The notes beneath the pieces are model-generated. The model had not been told where the DNA came from, searched no databases, and saw only the letters and a program-made list of their open reading frames with translations. This document shows positions 1 to 10,500 of a DNA stretch of 64,000 nt, in pieces. The translations under genes and the position numbers were made by a program. The DNA comes from Azorinus chamasolen (Eukaryota; Mollusca; Bivalvia; Cardiida; Solecurtidae). The stretch covers positions 51,650,253 to 51,714,252 of the forward strand of contig OY755237.1 in assembly GCA_963576725.1 (NCBI GenBank), given 5' to 3'. Each line of letters opens with the position of its first letter. Positions within the stretch are counted from its first letter, which is position 1.

Positions 1-1479
1 AAGAGGGCCAAAATGGCCCTGACATCGCTCACCAGGCAATCAGAGGAGAAGATTTTCAAAGTGTTCACTATATGTTTCTATAGAAAACTAGCCACCCCTG
101 GGACGGGCCAATTTTGACCCAAGGGGCATAATTTATACAACTTTTGTAGAGGACCTGAACATGATGCTATGTGCCAAATATGAAAGCTGAGAACCTTCCA
201 GTTTCAGAGGAGAATATTTTCAAAGTTGTCACTATGTTTCTATTGAGAACTGGCTACCCCTGGGATGGGGCCAATTTTGACCCCAGGGGCATAATTTATA
301 TAACTTTGGTAGAGGACCTGAACATGATGCTATGTGCCAAATATGAAAGCTGAGAACCCTGTAGATTCAGAGGAGAAGTTTTTCAAAGTTTTCACCATAT
401 GTTTCTATTGAAAACTGGCCATCCCTGGGGAGGGCCAATTTTGACCCCAGGGGCATAATTTATATAACTTTTGTAGAGGACCTTAATATGATGCTATGTG
501 CCAAATATGAAAGCTGAGAACCTTCCAGTTTCAGAGAAGAAGATATTCAAAGTTTTACTATATATTTCTATAGAAAACAAGGCACCCCTGGGGCAGGCCA
601 ATTTTGACCCCAGGGGCATAATTTATATAACTTTTGTAGAGGACCTAACCTTGATGCTATGAACCAAATATGAAAGCTGATAACCTTCTAGTTTCAGGAG
701 AAGATTTTCAAAGTTTTCACTATATGTTTCTATTGGAAACTGGCCACAACTGGGGCAGGGCCAATTTTGACCCCAGGGGCATAATTTATACAACTTTTGT
801 AGAGGACCTGAACATCATGCTATGTGCCAAATATGAAAGCTGAGAACCTTCCAGTTTCAAAGGAGAAGATTTTCAAAGTTTCACTATATGTTTCTATTGA
901 AAACTGACCACCCCTGGGGCGAGGCCAATTTTGACCCCAGGGGCATAATTTATATAACTTTTGTAGAGAACCTGAACATGATGCTATGTTCCAAATATGA
1001 AAGCTGAGAACCCTGTAGATTCAGAGGAGAAGATTTTCAAAGTTGTCACTATATGTTTCTATTGAAAACTGGCTACCCCCGGGGTGGGGCCAATTTTGAC
1101 CCCAGGGGCATAATTTATAAAACTTTTGTAGAGGACCTGAACATGATGCTATGTGCCAAATATGAAAGCTGAGAACCTTCCAGTTTCAGAGAAGAAGATA
1201 TTCAAAGTTTTACTATATATTTTAATAGAAAACAAGGCACCCCTGGGGCAGGGCCAATTTTGACCCCAGGGGCATAATTTATATCACTTTTGTAGAGGAC
1301 CTAAAGATGATGCTATGTATCAAAGATGAAAGCTGAGAACCCTGTAGATTCAGAGGAGAAGATTTTTAAAGGTTCAAATTGTTGACGTCCGACGACGGAC
1401 GATGCACACTGACGGACGAAGGACATCAAGTGATCACAAAAGCTCACCCTGAGCACAAAAGTGCTCTGGTGAGCTAAAA
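1..1479 (+). repeat. Hairpin-ended tandem-core repeat (type T1), pearl-like
   Basis: The sequence begins inside the conserved 5' end (AGAGGGCCAAAATGGCCCT hairpin, then ATCGCTCACC) and ends with a 3' hairpin made of AGCTCACC and GGTGAGCT followed by AAAA. Between them lie about seven degenerate units of roughly 190 bp, each with the phrases ATTTTGACCCCAGGGGCATA and TGCTATGTGCCAAATATGAA. A CG-rich linker (GACGTCCGACGACGGACGA, near 1384) sits just before the 3' hairpin. This layout matches non-autonomous pearl/Helentron-like elements of bivalves. That assignment is inference; the layout is seen directly. Open frames here are by-products of the repeat. Confidence 0.75.
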
Positions 1480-1616
1480 AACTTCACAAAATTACTATCT
1501 CAATGTCCAGCTTATACAGTACAATCTCAAAAGTCCAACTTCTACTACAAACTAGATGTCACAGTGACACAAGGACACATGGATTATGTCATAGAAAGAT
1601 GATATTATTTCTAAAT

Positions 1617-1935
1617 TAACTTTTACTTCATATAAAACACCTTTTTAAACTAATTAACACTGCATACAGAGTAGATCCAGATCAGAAGGCTCATGGTGGA
1701 GACATCTGATAAGGTCTGCTCTGTTTGTGTATGAATAATATAGTGTTTGTGTATGAATAATATAGATACGATTCTACAATTTCTGCCAAGGTAAAATATT
1801 CCCTTGTTCATAATGCCAGTATGAAAATTTAGCATATAATTGGAAAAGTAACAGGAAGACAATCAAATATGGTTAAAAATTAAATTATTACCTTGCAATA
1901 TTCATACATATTTCTTACATGAATATTCATGGAGT
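1617..1935. mobile_element. Family A palindromic MITE, degenerate
   Basis: It carries the A core (GCAxACAGAGTAGATCCAGATCAGA, hairpin, TCTGCTCTGTTTG) and ends in TACATGAATATTCATGGAG. The apex is damaged and the motif GTGTATGAATAATATAG is duplicated near 1725-1760. Confidence 0.6.
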
Positions 1936-1939
1936 TGAT

Positions 1940-2160
1940 CCATCCCTCATAATGACATTTTTCAATACCTCTGAAAAAGTCTGTTTTTGAAATCATTGTT
2001 ATAAATAGAGCATTTGCACCTATCGTGCTCTGTTTATTAAAATGGTTTCAAAACAACACACACAAAAATTCCTTTTCTCTAGTCAATGCTCCTTTTCCGT
2101 AGATTCATTCAAAGAGGTTGGGTCTAAAAATAGCCTAGACTATGAGGTAATTATGGATTA
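1940..2160. mobile_element. Family B palindromic MITE, degenerate
   Basis: It holds the B hairpin arms (GATAAATAGAGCATTTG-like near 2003 and ATGGTTTCAAAA near 2041), then TAGATTCATTCAAAGAGGTTGG and a TATGAGG end. The apex is mutated to CACCTATCGTG. It directly abuts a family A copy. Confidence 0.6.
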
Positions 2161-2189
2161 ATAATTAGTAATATATCCATGAACGTTAC

Positions 2190-2373
2190 CTTTACGCATA
2201 AATTCTCCTTCTTTCGGATCACTGACTCCAAATTGATTAAACCAGTTGTGATTGGTCATTTCATTAGCTTTCATCGCTCCAAAACTGCAGTGAACCATCA
2301 GCCCAAACTTCTCTTCCTCGTTCAACCTCTTGCCCAAAAAGTCAGCTATCTTGTCAATTGTCCCCATAGTGTC
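2190..2373 (-). CDS. Sulfotransferase gene, exon 5 (PAPS-binding FMRKG exon)
   Basis: This exon encodes TIDKIADFLGKRLNEEEKF and ends in EFMRKG. The RKG motif binds the 3'-phosphate of PAPS in cytosolic-type sulfotransferases. The donor is AAAG|GTAACG (GT at 2189-2188) and splits the Gly codon, as in animal SULT genes. The acceptor is GAATAG at 2374-2375. The length of 184 bp is close to the usual SULT exon of about 181 bp. Entry is phase 0, matching the exit of exon 4. The final exon, expected next on the minus strand, was not found down to position 1 and is presumably off-window. Confidence 0.88.
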
Positions 2374-2420
2374 CTATTCAGGCAAGATTTACCATTTAAT
2401 TAGTTAGAATTCAGGCTAAC

Positions 2421-2520
2421 CTTTTACTCCATGAATATATATTCATGTAAGAAACAATGACATCATGAATATAAATTAGATTTTTTTATCATGGCACATG
2501 AGCACAGGAGTTATTGGCCC
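2421..2520. mobile_element. Left half of a family A MITE that seeds the minisatellite
   Basis: The sequence reads CCTTTTACTCCATGAATATA, then GAAACAATGACATCATGAAT, then GGCACATGAGCACAGGAGTT and GGCCCTGGCAGAAACTGTA. This is the normal order of the left half of family A. At that point the minisatellite begins, and its unit repeats the last stretch. Confidence 0.7.
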
Positions 2521-2864
2521 TGGCAGAAACTGTACACTCCTACTGTCTACACTAACTGCTAATTCACTCAATTACCCTGGCAGAAACTGTACACTCCTAC
2601 TGTCTACACTAACTGCTAATTCACTCATTTGCCCTGGCAGAAACTGTACACTCCTACTGTCTACACTAACTGCTAATTCACAGGAGTTACTGGCCCTGGC
2701 AGAAACTGTACACTCCTACTGTCTACACTAACTGCTAATTCACAGGAGTTATTGGCCCTGGCAGAAACTGTACACTCCTACTGTCTACACTAACTGCTAA
2801 TTCACAGGAGTTACTGGCCCTGGCAGAAACTGTACACTCCTACTGTCTACACTAACTGCTAATT
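2498..2864. repeat. 57/62-bp minisatellite, left segment (about 6 units)
   Basis: Units contain CCTGGCAGAAACTGTACACT and CTACTGTCTACACTAACTGC. They come in two lengths: about 62 bp with CACAGGAGTTACTGGCC, and about 57 bp with CACTCATTTACC. The array stops at GCTAATT (2864), where the DIRS element is inserted, and resumes at 7558. The 77-residue open frame across it is a product of the repeat. Confidence 0.9.
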
Positions 2865-3242
2865 TAAAAATTAAACGAGACTTACCTTGGTTAAGTCGAT
2901 GTTTGATTGTAATTCTATGAGTTATAGAATTGCGGAGGGATTAAATGAGATGTGTGCCGCGCATGCGCAGGGTCAGTCTTTAACCGTTTTTTGTCATTAT
3001 TTTCCCATAGAAAAATCCTCATCCAACTTCGGAAAAAACCTATGAACGTCATAATATGACGAACTAAATGAAAGGGAGGGAGGGTGGCATTTAATCCCTC
3101 CGCAATTCTATAACTCATAGAATTACAATCAAACATCGACTTAACCAAGGTAAGTCTCGTTTAATTTTTAAATTCTATTTCGTTACGAATTACTACGGGA
3201 TGAAATGAGACTTTAAAGCTAAATAATGTCAAAAAACATACC

Positions 3243-4463
3243 TCAACATTTGAGCACCTGATGACCGAACTTGTCCTGTTTCACAACTTTTTTGTTGTAG
3301 AATTTCGCAAATGTACTCTCGTTAGACCAACCTGCTCGACTCAATATGTCCTTCAAAGGCACTCCCTTAAGATGTGCTTTCGACACTACAGCAGATCTAA
3401 CACTATGTGCTCCAAATGTCCCCTTTATTCCTGCACGAACCATAAGCGTTTTCACCCATCTAGCAATAGTGTCTCTCGTGACCGATCTATATGGTTTTAC
3501 ATAACTAATCAATAATGAATCATCCTTATTTCCACGTAATGATTTAGTTCTCATTAAATACTCTTTCAACACTGTATAAACACAAAGTCTCCTATCTGGA
3601 GGATATGCTTTTAAACTAAACACAGAACATTCGAACCCTGGTCGACATTGTTTCAATAAACTCCGAAACTGTAAAATGAACTCAGAACGTAACTTTTCAA
3701 TATTATGTACACTTAACAGATGAACTGTTTGGACCCTCGCTGCATTTGTAAGAACCATTAACATTGTTAATTTCAATGTCAAATCCTTTAAACTAAGGTG
3801 TTTCACTGGTGACAGTTTTTTCAAATAGCATAGTACTTTATCAACATCCCAAGTATGTGAATATTTGGGTGCTGGAGGTCTTCTATTGAACACTCCTCTC
3901 AAAAATCTGACAACAGTTGGATGTGTTCCTGCTGTAAAAGCACCAAGAGTGATACCTAACGAAGACAACGCTGCCCTAGCTGTATTTATGGCACTGTAAC
4001 TCAATCCTCTATCAAATTCTAACGTTAAAAATTCAATCACATCCTTGACAGAAACTGAAATTGCATCAATCTTTTGTCTATCACAGTACAATAACCATCT
4101 AGATATATAGACTTGATACTCGCGATTTGTGGTACCACGCCACGATGACATGATAATGGCGGTAGCATTTTCTGAAAATCCTCGTTCTCTGTATGAACTC
4201 CGGACACTTTGCATGCAACCAGTACTAGTTTTTGTGCCATTGGATGCTTCATGTTTCGATTTGGAGCTATCAACAATTCTGTTGTCTTCGGCAGTATCAC
4301 TGGCCTGTCTACCAGTATCTTCATTAATAATGTGAACCATGTCTGGGTTGGCCAAAGTGGGGCTATCAAAACTGCTCTGGCCTTGTCTGACTGTATCTTC
4401 CGAATGCAGCGAGCCAAAATGCTGAAAGGAGGGAAAATGTATGAATAATCCAATTTTCCCCAA
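3243..4463 (-). CDS. DIRS tyrosine recombinase (integrase)
   Basis: A 406-residue intact frame. The C-terminal half has the tyrosine-recombinase signature: Arg in the LTNAARVQTVHLL stretch, HSVR (H-x-x-R) in GAHSVRSAVV, and the nucleophile Tyr in FAKFYNKK. The middle (TNREYQVYISRWLLYCDRQK and following) resembles the N-terminal SAM-like DNA-binding domain. It would join the circular cDNA to the target without a DDE integrase. Its 5' part overlaps the end of the RT frame by about 427 bp in another frame, so the true start may be internal, for example at a Met near residue 104 (MSSWRGTTN). Confidence 0.93.
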   Translation of the reverse strand: MGKIGLFIHFPSFQHFGSLHSEDTVRQGQSSFDSPTLANPDMVHIINEDTGRQASDTAEDNRIVDSSKSKHEASNGTKTSTGCMQSVRSSYRERGFSENATAIIMSSWRGTTNREYQVYISRWLLYCDRQKIDAISVSVKDVIEFLTLEFDRGLSYSAINTARAALSSLGITLGAFTAGTHPTVVRFLRGVFNRRPPAPKYSHTWDVDKVLCYLKKLSPVKHLSLKDLTLKLTMLMVLTNAARVQTVHLLSVHNIEKLRSEFILQFRSLLKQCRPGFECSVFSLKAYPPDRRLCVYTVLKEYLMRTKSLRGNKDDSLLISYVKPYRSVTRDTIARWVKTLMVRAGIKGTFGAHSVRSAVVSKAHLKGVPLKDILSRAGWSNESTFAKFYNKKVVKQDKFGHQVLKC

Positions 4464-5674
4464 TCAATTGTAAATGCATCAATATATGAAGCATTCGGAT
4501 CTGGTAACCATGAACAATAAACAGGCAATTTATTATTCAACCTAGAAGCAAATAAGTCTACTGTAGGCTTCTGCCATAAACTGCAGATTTTTTCAAAAAC
4601 TGCATTGTGTAACTCCCATTCTATATGATCCTTAAATTGCCGAGAAGGAGTATCCGCCTCATTCTCTACCCCTGGAATGTGTGAGCATGTGATCCAAATA
4701 CCTCTGGACATACAAAACAACCATATATCCCTACTGACTTTGTTACATTTGTCTGATCTAATTCCACCAAAGTTAGACACGTAGCACACTGCTGTTGTAC
4801 TATCAGACAAAACTTTTACATGTTTATTCTCCAGTTTGTCAGCCAGTGCTTTAATTGCAAACAAAATTGCCATAAGTTCAAGTACATTGATGTGATTACT
4901 ACTCTCTTCAGTGGTCCACCGCCCACCAAACTGTTCACCATGAAAACTAGCACCCCAACCAGACAGACTACTGTCCGTTTGAATTTCCTCTGAAGGATTA
5001 CCTCGATCAATGACTCTAACCTGCGAATGTATATTGCAAAACCACCATTGCAGATCTTCTTTCATGTAAGAGGAAATGGCCATATCTGCATCAAAGTTTC
5101 CATAATTTTTCTTCAGAGCCTCTATTTTCTCAATTTCTAATTTTCTGTAGAACAATTTACCATAGTCCACAGCTGGAAATGATGATACCAGCAAACCAAT
5201 AACCTGTGCCACCTCTCTGATTTTTGCAGTTTTTGCATTATGCAATTTCTTGCACATAACTACAATGTGATCTTGTTTTTCTAAAGGCAAAATAATGATC
5301 ATCAACACAGAATCAATAATAAATCCCAAATATACAATTCTTTGAGTTGGCACAATTACTGATTTCTCATCATTCAAAATGAAGCCTAATCTCGTCATCA
5401 TTTCCTGAGATACACAAAGTGTATTTGAACATTCATTAAGTGTGTTACCTCCTAACAAACTATCATCAATAAACCCTGTACAAATATGGCCATCTGCTCT
5501 TAATTTTGCATACACTGGTTTCAACAACTTAGTGAATAATCTTGGACCTTCCCTGTAGCCATTCGGGATGCAAGTATATTGAAATATTTTGTCTCTCCAC
5601 AGAAATCTAAAAACTTTTGATCCTCCTGTGCAACAGGAATGGAATAGTATGCATGTCGAATATCTATTGTACAC
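4037..5674 (-). CDS. DIRS polyprotein, main part: RT palm, RNase H, methyltransferase-like domain
   Basis: The frame carries the RT catalytic box GFIDDSLLGG, then LGFIIDS. RNase H follows with Asp in IQTDSSLSGWGASF, Glu in INVLELMAILFA, Asp in VLSDSTTAVCYV and Asp in EADTPSR. After it comes PTVDLFASRLNNKLPVYCSW and FPPFSILARC, the region annotated in DIRS elements as a Dam-like methyltransferase domain. True homology starts near FRFLWRDKIF; the first 20 or so residues are read from another frame of the upstream RT. The frame is separated from the RT fingers by a one-base shift near 5605-5612, so this copy is mutated or carries a sequence error. Confidence 0.92.
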   Translation of the reverse strand: MYNRYSTCILFHSCCTGGSKVFRFLWRDKIFQYTCIPNGYREGPRLFTKLLKPVYAKLRADGHICTGFIDDSLLGGNTLNECSNTLCVSQEMMTRLGFILNDEKSVIVPTQRIVYLGFIIDSVLMIIILPLEKQDHIVVMCKKLHNAKTAKIREVAQVIGLLVSSFPAVDYGKLFYRKLEIEKIEALKKNYGNFDADMAISSYMKEDLQWWFCNIHSQVRVIDRGNPSEEIQTDSSLSGWGASFHGEQFGGRWTTEESSNHINVLELMAILFAIKALADKLENKHVKVLSDSTTAVCYVSNFGGIRSDKCNKVSRDIWLFCMSRGIWITCSHIPGVENEADTPSRQFKDHIEWELHNAVFEKICSLWQKPTVDLFASRLNNKLPVYCSWLPDPNASYIDAFTIDWGKLDYSYIFPPFSILARCIRKIQSDKARAVLIAPLWPTQTWFTLLMKILVDRPVILPKTTELLIAPNRNMKHPMAQKLVLVACKVSGVHTENEDFQKMLPPLSCHRGVVPQIASIKSIYLDGYCTVIDKRLMQFQFLSRM

Positions 5675-6048
5675 ATGTACATGTCTTTCCTCACTAGAGT
5701 AATTGCTGTTTCAAAAGTGTCCATCTTAAAATGATGGTATGGTACAAATTCATTCAACTTTTTAAGATTTAATATCATTCTGTATTCCTTGTTTTTCTTA
5801 GGCCTCAAAAAGATTGGCGACAAGTATTGTTGCCTGTCCCATTGTACTTCCTTCAAAACATGCAACTGCCTTAACTTCTCAATTTCTTTATCAATAATCT
5901 GTGATTCTATTGCATTAAAATGCTGCTGTGAAAAATTTTCTTGAAAAGGTGTTGTATCACCAGTAAATTTGACATGACAATGTTCCACCATATCCAAAAT
6001 AACTGGATCGTTTGTTAGATTTTTCCATTCAGAGACAAAATCTTTCAA
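5521..6048 (-). CDS. DIRS reverse transcriptase, N-terminal part (frame-shifted)
   Basis: This encodes the fingers and first Asp box of the RT: SPIFLRPKKNKEYRMILNLK, then MYMCTIDIRHAYYSIPVA, where the Asp of TIDIRHAYY is the first catalytic carboxylate. After QKFL the frame leaves homology, and the following frame continues with RFLWRD. This fits loss of one A in the TTTTTAGATTTC stretch near 5608. The last ~30 residues of the open frame are therefore out of frame. It starts 35 bp after the gag-like stop. Confidence 0.9.
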   Translation of the reverse strand: MKDFVSEWKNLTNDPVILDMVEHCHVKFTGDTTPFQENFSQQHFNAIESQIIDKEIEKLRQLHVLKEVQWDRQQYLSPIFLRPKKNKEYRMILNLKKLNEFVPYHHFKMDTFETAITLVRKDMYMCTIDIRHAYYSIPVAQEDQKFLDFCGETKYFNILASRMATGKVQDYSLSC

Positions 6049-6083
6049 TCTACCTGCTTTAAATGGTTCACTTACTTGTGAAT

Positions 6084-7277
6084 TTACATTTTCCTTACTC
6101 CCCCTCGGCGAGGAAAGTTTTTTGGCATCTGTTGCGGGTGATTGGAGTCCATACCACCTCTACCACGATAACCACCTCGGTTGAAACCACCTCTGTATCT
6201 TGGTCTGTAACCAAAGCGTCCTCTGAAATTTCCCCTCATTGGGCCATACTGTAGTTTATGTCCCATCCTAGAACATTCCTCTATCTCTTTAGCTGTTTTC
6301 GACACATCATCCCCAAATAATTGGTCTGTGAATGGGAGCGAGTGAGTGCACAGGTGAGAATATTCGTTTCTCATTTCTGGTTTCAACAAATCTCTTCTCA
6401 ACATATTAATTTGAGTATTAGCATGTCCCAAAAGAGCTACTGCATCGTTACATCTGTCTATGATCTGACCTATATCATAATCCCCACCATTCTGTTTCCA
6501 CTCTCGTTCCATTTTATCTGCCTTGTCCACTGTTTTTGTCAGAATACTTGCAGATTTAACAATGGCAGTTTCTACTGCTTGTAATTTACCATCTTTTGTG
6601 CGAGCAGATGGGGACACAATATCCCACACTAACTGGTTTAATCTCACAGTAACAAGCCCTTGACAATTTTGAGGACGAGAGTTATGGGCCTCTTTAATCA
6701 TTGCATCATACTTTTCTTTTTGCATTCCTTCACGAAATAACGTATTCACATTTTCTGCCAACTCGGGATCAACGTCCCCATCACACACCTCTTGAGCCTT
6801 AAACTTCTTAGCCAAGCTGGCAAATCTAGAATTTGTACTTTCCTCAGTCTTATCATTATTATTACTGTCCACTTTTCTTTTGTTTCCACCAGACACCGAT
6901 TCAACAGACACAAGTCTATCCCCCATGTTTTGTGATTGGGAGTCATCCTCGAACTCCTCATACCCTTCATAGTAACCAAAGTTTGGGTCATAATCATACT
7001 GTGTATGGTCTGAAGTCTCCAACTCCTTAATCCTCTGATCAAAGGATTCCAATTGTTTGGTTGTATTAGCTTGCTCATTCCTCACGGCAAGTAAAATTGA
7101 CAACAACTCGTCATCCCGATTTGATGACTTGGATGTAGATGAGGTCCCTGACGGACCTGATTTCTCAGACTGTTTCGCGGGAGTCTTCCCCCGTGAACTA
7201 GATTTAGGTTTATTTTGATCACTGCCACGAGCTGTAGTAGCTAACAATTCTTTCGACGGTGCATTCACATCCGCCAT
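6084..7277 (-). CDS. DIRS ORF1, gag-like RGG-rich protein
   Basis: The likely start is the Met of MADVNAPSKELL at 7277; the open frame extends 13 residues further upstream. The N-terminal 60 residues are rich in Ser, Thr and Lys (KPKSSSRGKTPAKQSEKSG). An acidic Tyr-rich stretch follows (YDYDPNFGYYEGYEEFEDD), then a helical middle. The C-terminus is an Arg-Gly-rich tail (MRGNFRGRFGYRPRYRGGF and on) of the kind that binds nucleic acid. No zinc knuckle is present. DIRS ORF1 proteins are poorly conserved, so the call rests on position and composition. The frame is intact over 398 residues. Confidence 0.8.
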   Translation of the reverse strand: MADVNAPSKELLATTARGSDQNKPKSSSRGKTPAKQSEKSGPSGTSSTSKSSNRDDELLSILLAVRNEQANTTKQLESFDQRIKELETSDHTQYDYDPNFGYYEGYEEFEDDSQSQNMGDRLVSVESVSGGNKRKVDSNNNDKTEESTNSRFASLAKKFKAQEVCDGDVDPELAENVNTLFREGMQKEKYDAMIKEAHNSRPQNCQGLVTVRLNQLVWDIVSPSARTKDGKLQAVETAIVKSASILTKTVDKADKMEREWKQNGGDYDIGQIIDRCNDAVALLGHANTQINMLRRDLLKPEMRNEYSHLCTHSLPFTDQLFGDDVSKTAKEIEECSRMGHKLQYGPMRGNFRGRFGYRPRYRGGFNRGGYRGRGGMDSNHPQQMPKNFPRRGGVRKM

Positions 7278-7557
7278 CTTTAAATAGTCACACCACGTGC
7301 GACTACACAAAAACAACCACTATCGAATAAAAACCGATTGACAGCGTTCGAACTACGTACGAACTAACGTGGTAATCTCTATTACAACACTATGTCAATA
7401 AAACACGAACTGCGTCCGATTTTATCACTAGTTTTACTCGAAAACTAATACTGATACAATAAGAGCTGTTTCCCATGCCGGAAACGCTAAGCACACTGGC
7501 CCTGCGCATGCGCGGCACACATCTCATTTCATCCCGTAGTAATTCGTAACGAAATAG

Positions 7558-10500
7558 AATTCACTCAATTACCCTGGCAGAAACTGTACACTCCTACTGT
7601 CTACACTAACTGCTAATTCACAGGAGTTACTGGCCCAGGCAGAAACTGTACACTCCTACTGTCTACACTAACTGCTAATTCACTCAATTACCCTGGCAGA
7701 AACTGTACACTCCTACTGTCTACACTAACTGCTAATTCACAGGAGTTACTGGCCCTGGCAGAAACTGTACACTCCTACTGTCTACACTAACTGCTAATTC
7801 ACTCATTTACCCTCGTAGAAACTTTACAATCATACTGTCTACACTAACTGCTAATTCACTCAATTACCCTGGCAGAAACTGTACAATCCTACTGTCTACA
7901 CTAACTGCTAATTCACATGAGTTACTGGCCCTGGCAGAAACTGTACACTCCTACTGTCTACACTAACTGCTAATTCACTCATTTATCCTGGCAGAAACTG
8001 TACAATCATACTGTCTACACTAACTGCTAATTCACTCATTTACCCTGACAGAAACTGTACAATCATACTGTCTACACTAACTGCTAATTCACAGGAGTTA
8101 CTGGCCCTGGCAGAAACTGTACACTCCTACTGTCTACACTAACTGCTAATTCACTCATTTACCCTGGCAGAAACTTTACAATCATACTGTCTACACTAAA
8201 TGCTAATTCACTCATTTACCCTGGCAGAAACTGTACACTCCTACTGTCTACACTAACTGCTAATTCACTCATTTACCCTGGCAGAAACTGTACAATCCTA
8301 CTGTCTACACTAACTGCTAATTAACAGGAGTTACTGGCCCTGGCAGAAACTGTACACTCCTACTGTCTACACTAACTGCTAATTCACAGGAGTTACTGGC
8401 CCTGGCAGAAACTGTACACTCCTACTGTCTACACTAACTGCTAATTCACAGGAGTTACTGGCCCTGGCAGAAACTGTACACTCCTACTGTCTACACTAAC
8501 TGCTAATTCACTCATTTACCCTGGCAGAAACTGTACAATCATACTGTCTACACTAACTGCTAATTCACTCATTTACCCTGGCAGAAACTGTACAATCCTA
8601 CTGTCTACACTAACTGCTAATTCACTCATTTACCCTGGCAGAAACTGTACAATCATACTGTCTACACTAACTGCTAATTCACCCATTTACCCTGGCAGAA
8701 ACTGTACACTCCTACTGTCTACACTAAGTGCTAATTCACAGGAGTTATTGGCCCTGGCAGAAACTGTACAATCCTACTGTCTACACTAACTGCTAATTCA
8801 CTCATTTACCCTGGCAGAAACTGTACAATCCTACAGTCTACACTAAATGCTAATTCACTCATTTACCCTGGCAGAAACTGTACACTCCTACTGTCTACAC
8901 TAACTGCTAATTCACTCATTTACCCTTACAGAAACTGTACAATCATACTGTCTACACTAACTGCTAATTCACAGGAGTTACTGGCCCTGGCAGAAACTGT
9001 ACACTCCTACTGTCTACACTAACTGCTAATTCACTCATTTACCCTGGCAGAAACTTTACAATCATACTGTCTACACTAACTGCTAATTCACTCATTTACC
9101 CTGGCAGAAACTGTACAATCCTACTGTCTACACTAACTGCTAATTAACAGGAGTTACTGGCCCTGGCAGAAACTGTACACTCCTACTGTCTACACTAACT
9201 GCTAATTAACAGCAGTTACTGGCCCTGGCAGAAACTGTACACTCCTACTGTCTACACTAACTGCTAATTAACAGGAGTTACTGGCCCTGGCAGAAACTGT
9301 ACACTCCTACTGTCTACACTAACTGCTAATTCACTCATTTACCCTGGCAGAAACTGTACAATCATACTGTCTACACTAACTGCTAATTCACTCATTTACC
9401 CTGGCAGAAACTGTACAATCCTACTGTCTACACTAAGTGCTAATTCACTCATTTACCCTGGCAGAAACTGTACAATCATACTGTCTACACTAACTGCTAA
9501 TTCACTCATTTACCCTGGCAGAAACTGTACACTCCTACTGTCTACACTAAGTGCTATTTCACAGGAGTTATTGGCCCTGGCAGAAACTGTACAATCCTAC
9601 TGTCTACACTAACTGCTAATTCACTCATTTACCCTGGCAGAAACTGTACAATCCTACAGTCTACACTAAATGCTAATTCACTCATTTACCCTGGCAGAAA
9701 CTGTACAATCCTACTGTCTACACTAACTGCTAATTCACTCATTTACCCTGGCAGAAACTGTACAATCCTACAGTCTACACTAAATGCTAATTCACTCATT
9801 TACCCTGGCAGAAACTGTACAATCCTACAGTCTACACTAAATGCTAATTCACTCATTTACCCTGGCAGAAACTGTACAATCCTACTGTCTACACTAAATG
9901 CTAATTCACTCATTTACCCTGGCAGAAACTGTACAATCCTACAGTCTACACTAAATGCTAATTCACTCATTTACCCTGGCAGAAACTGTACAATCATTAT
10001 GTCTACACTAACTGCTAATTAACAGGAGTTACTGGCCCTGGCAGAAACTGTACACTCCTACTGTCTACACTAACTGCTAATTAACAGGAGTTACTGGCCC
10101 TGGCAGAAACTGTACACTCCTACTGTCTACACTAACTGCTAATTCACTCATTTACCCTGGCAGAAACTGTACACTCCTACTGTCTACACTAACTGCTAAT
10201 TCACTCATTTACCCTGGCAGAAACTGTACACTCCTACTGTCTACACTAACTGCTAATTCACTCATTTGCCCTGGCAGAAACTGTACAATCATACTGTCTA
10301 TACTAACTGCTAATTAACTCATTTACCCTGGCAGAAACTGTACAATCATTATGTCTACACTAACTGCTAATTCACAGGAGTTATTGGCCCTGGCAGAAAC
10401 TGTACAATCATACTGTCTACACTAAATGCTAATTCACTCATTTACCCTGGCAGAAACTGTACAATCATACTGTCTACACTAAATGCTAATTCACTGATTT

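Larger units (their letters stand above)
2865..7557 (-). mobile_element. DIRS-type tyrosine-recombinase retrotransposon
   Basis: A 4.7-kb element on the minus strand with the order gag-like, RT/RNase H/methyltransferase-like, tyrosine recombinase. The order and the overlapping frames are those of DIRS elements. The upstream end (7522-7560) is repeated inverted at 3171-3212 (GAATTCTATTTCGTTACGAA and onward). The segment 2865-3170 is itself a hairpin with arms of about 80 bp, at 2869-2945 and 3088-3170. The CGCATGCGC motif lies near both ends (2957 and 7504). The host sequence GCTAATT/AATTCACTC continues across the insertion with only AATT shared, consistent with insertion without a long target duplication. 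The element interrupts a minisatellite inside a sulfotransferase intron and lies in the sense orientation of that gene. Confidence 0.93.

Noticed and set aside
1500..1650. Search for the last sulfotransferase exon downstream of 2190
   Set aside because: No frame resembling the GDWKN...F start of that exon follows an acceptor on the minus strand between 2157 and 1. Most of that stretch is repeat.
2498..2731. 77-residue open frame with a repeated NSL...PGRNCTLLLSTLTA unit, like a repeat protein
   Set aside because: It simply translates the 57/62-bp minisatellite. Unit lengths not divisible by three break the frame elsewhere in the array.
3261..4448. Plus-strand open frames opposite the DIRS recombinase
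   Set aside because: They are antisense shadows of the recombinase and RT frames and show no family motifs.
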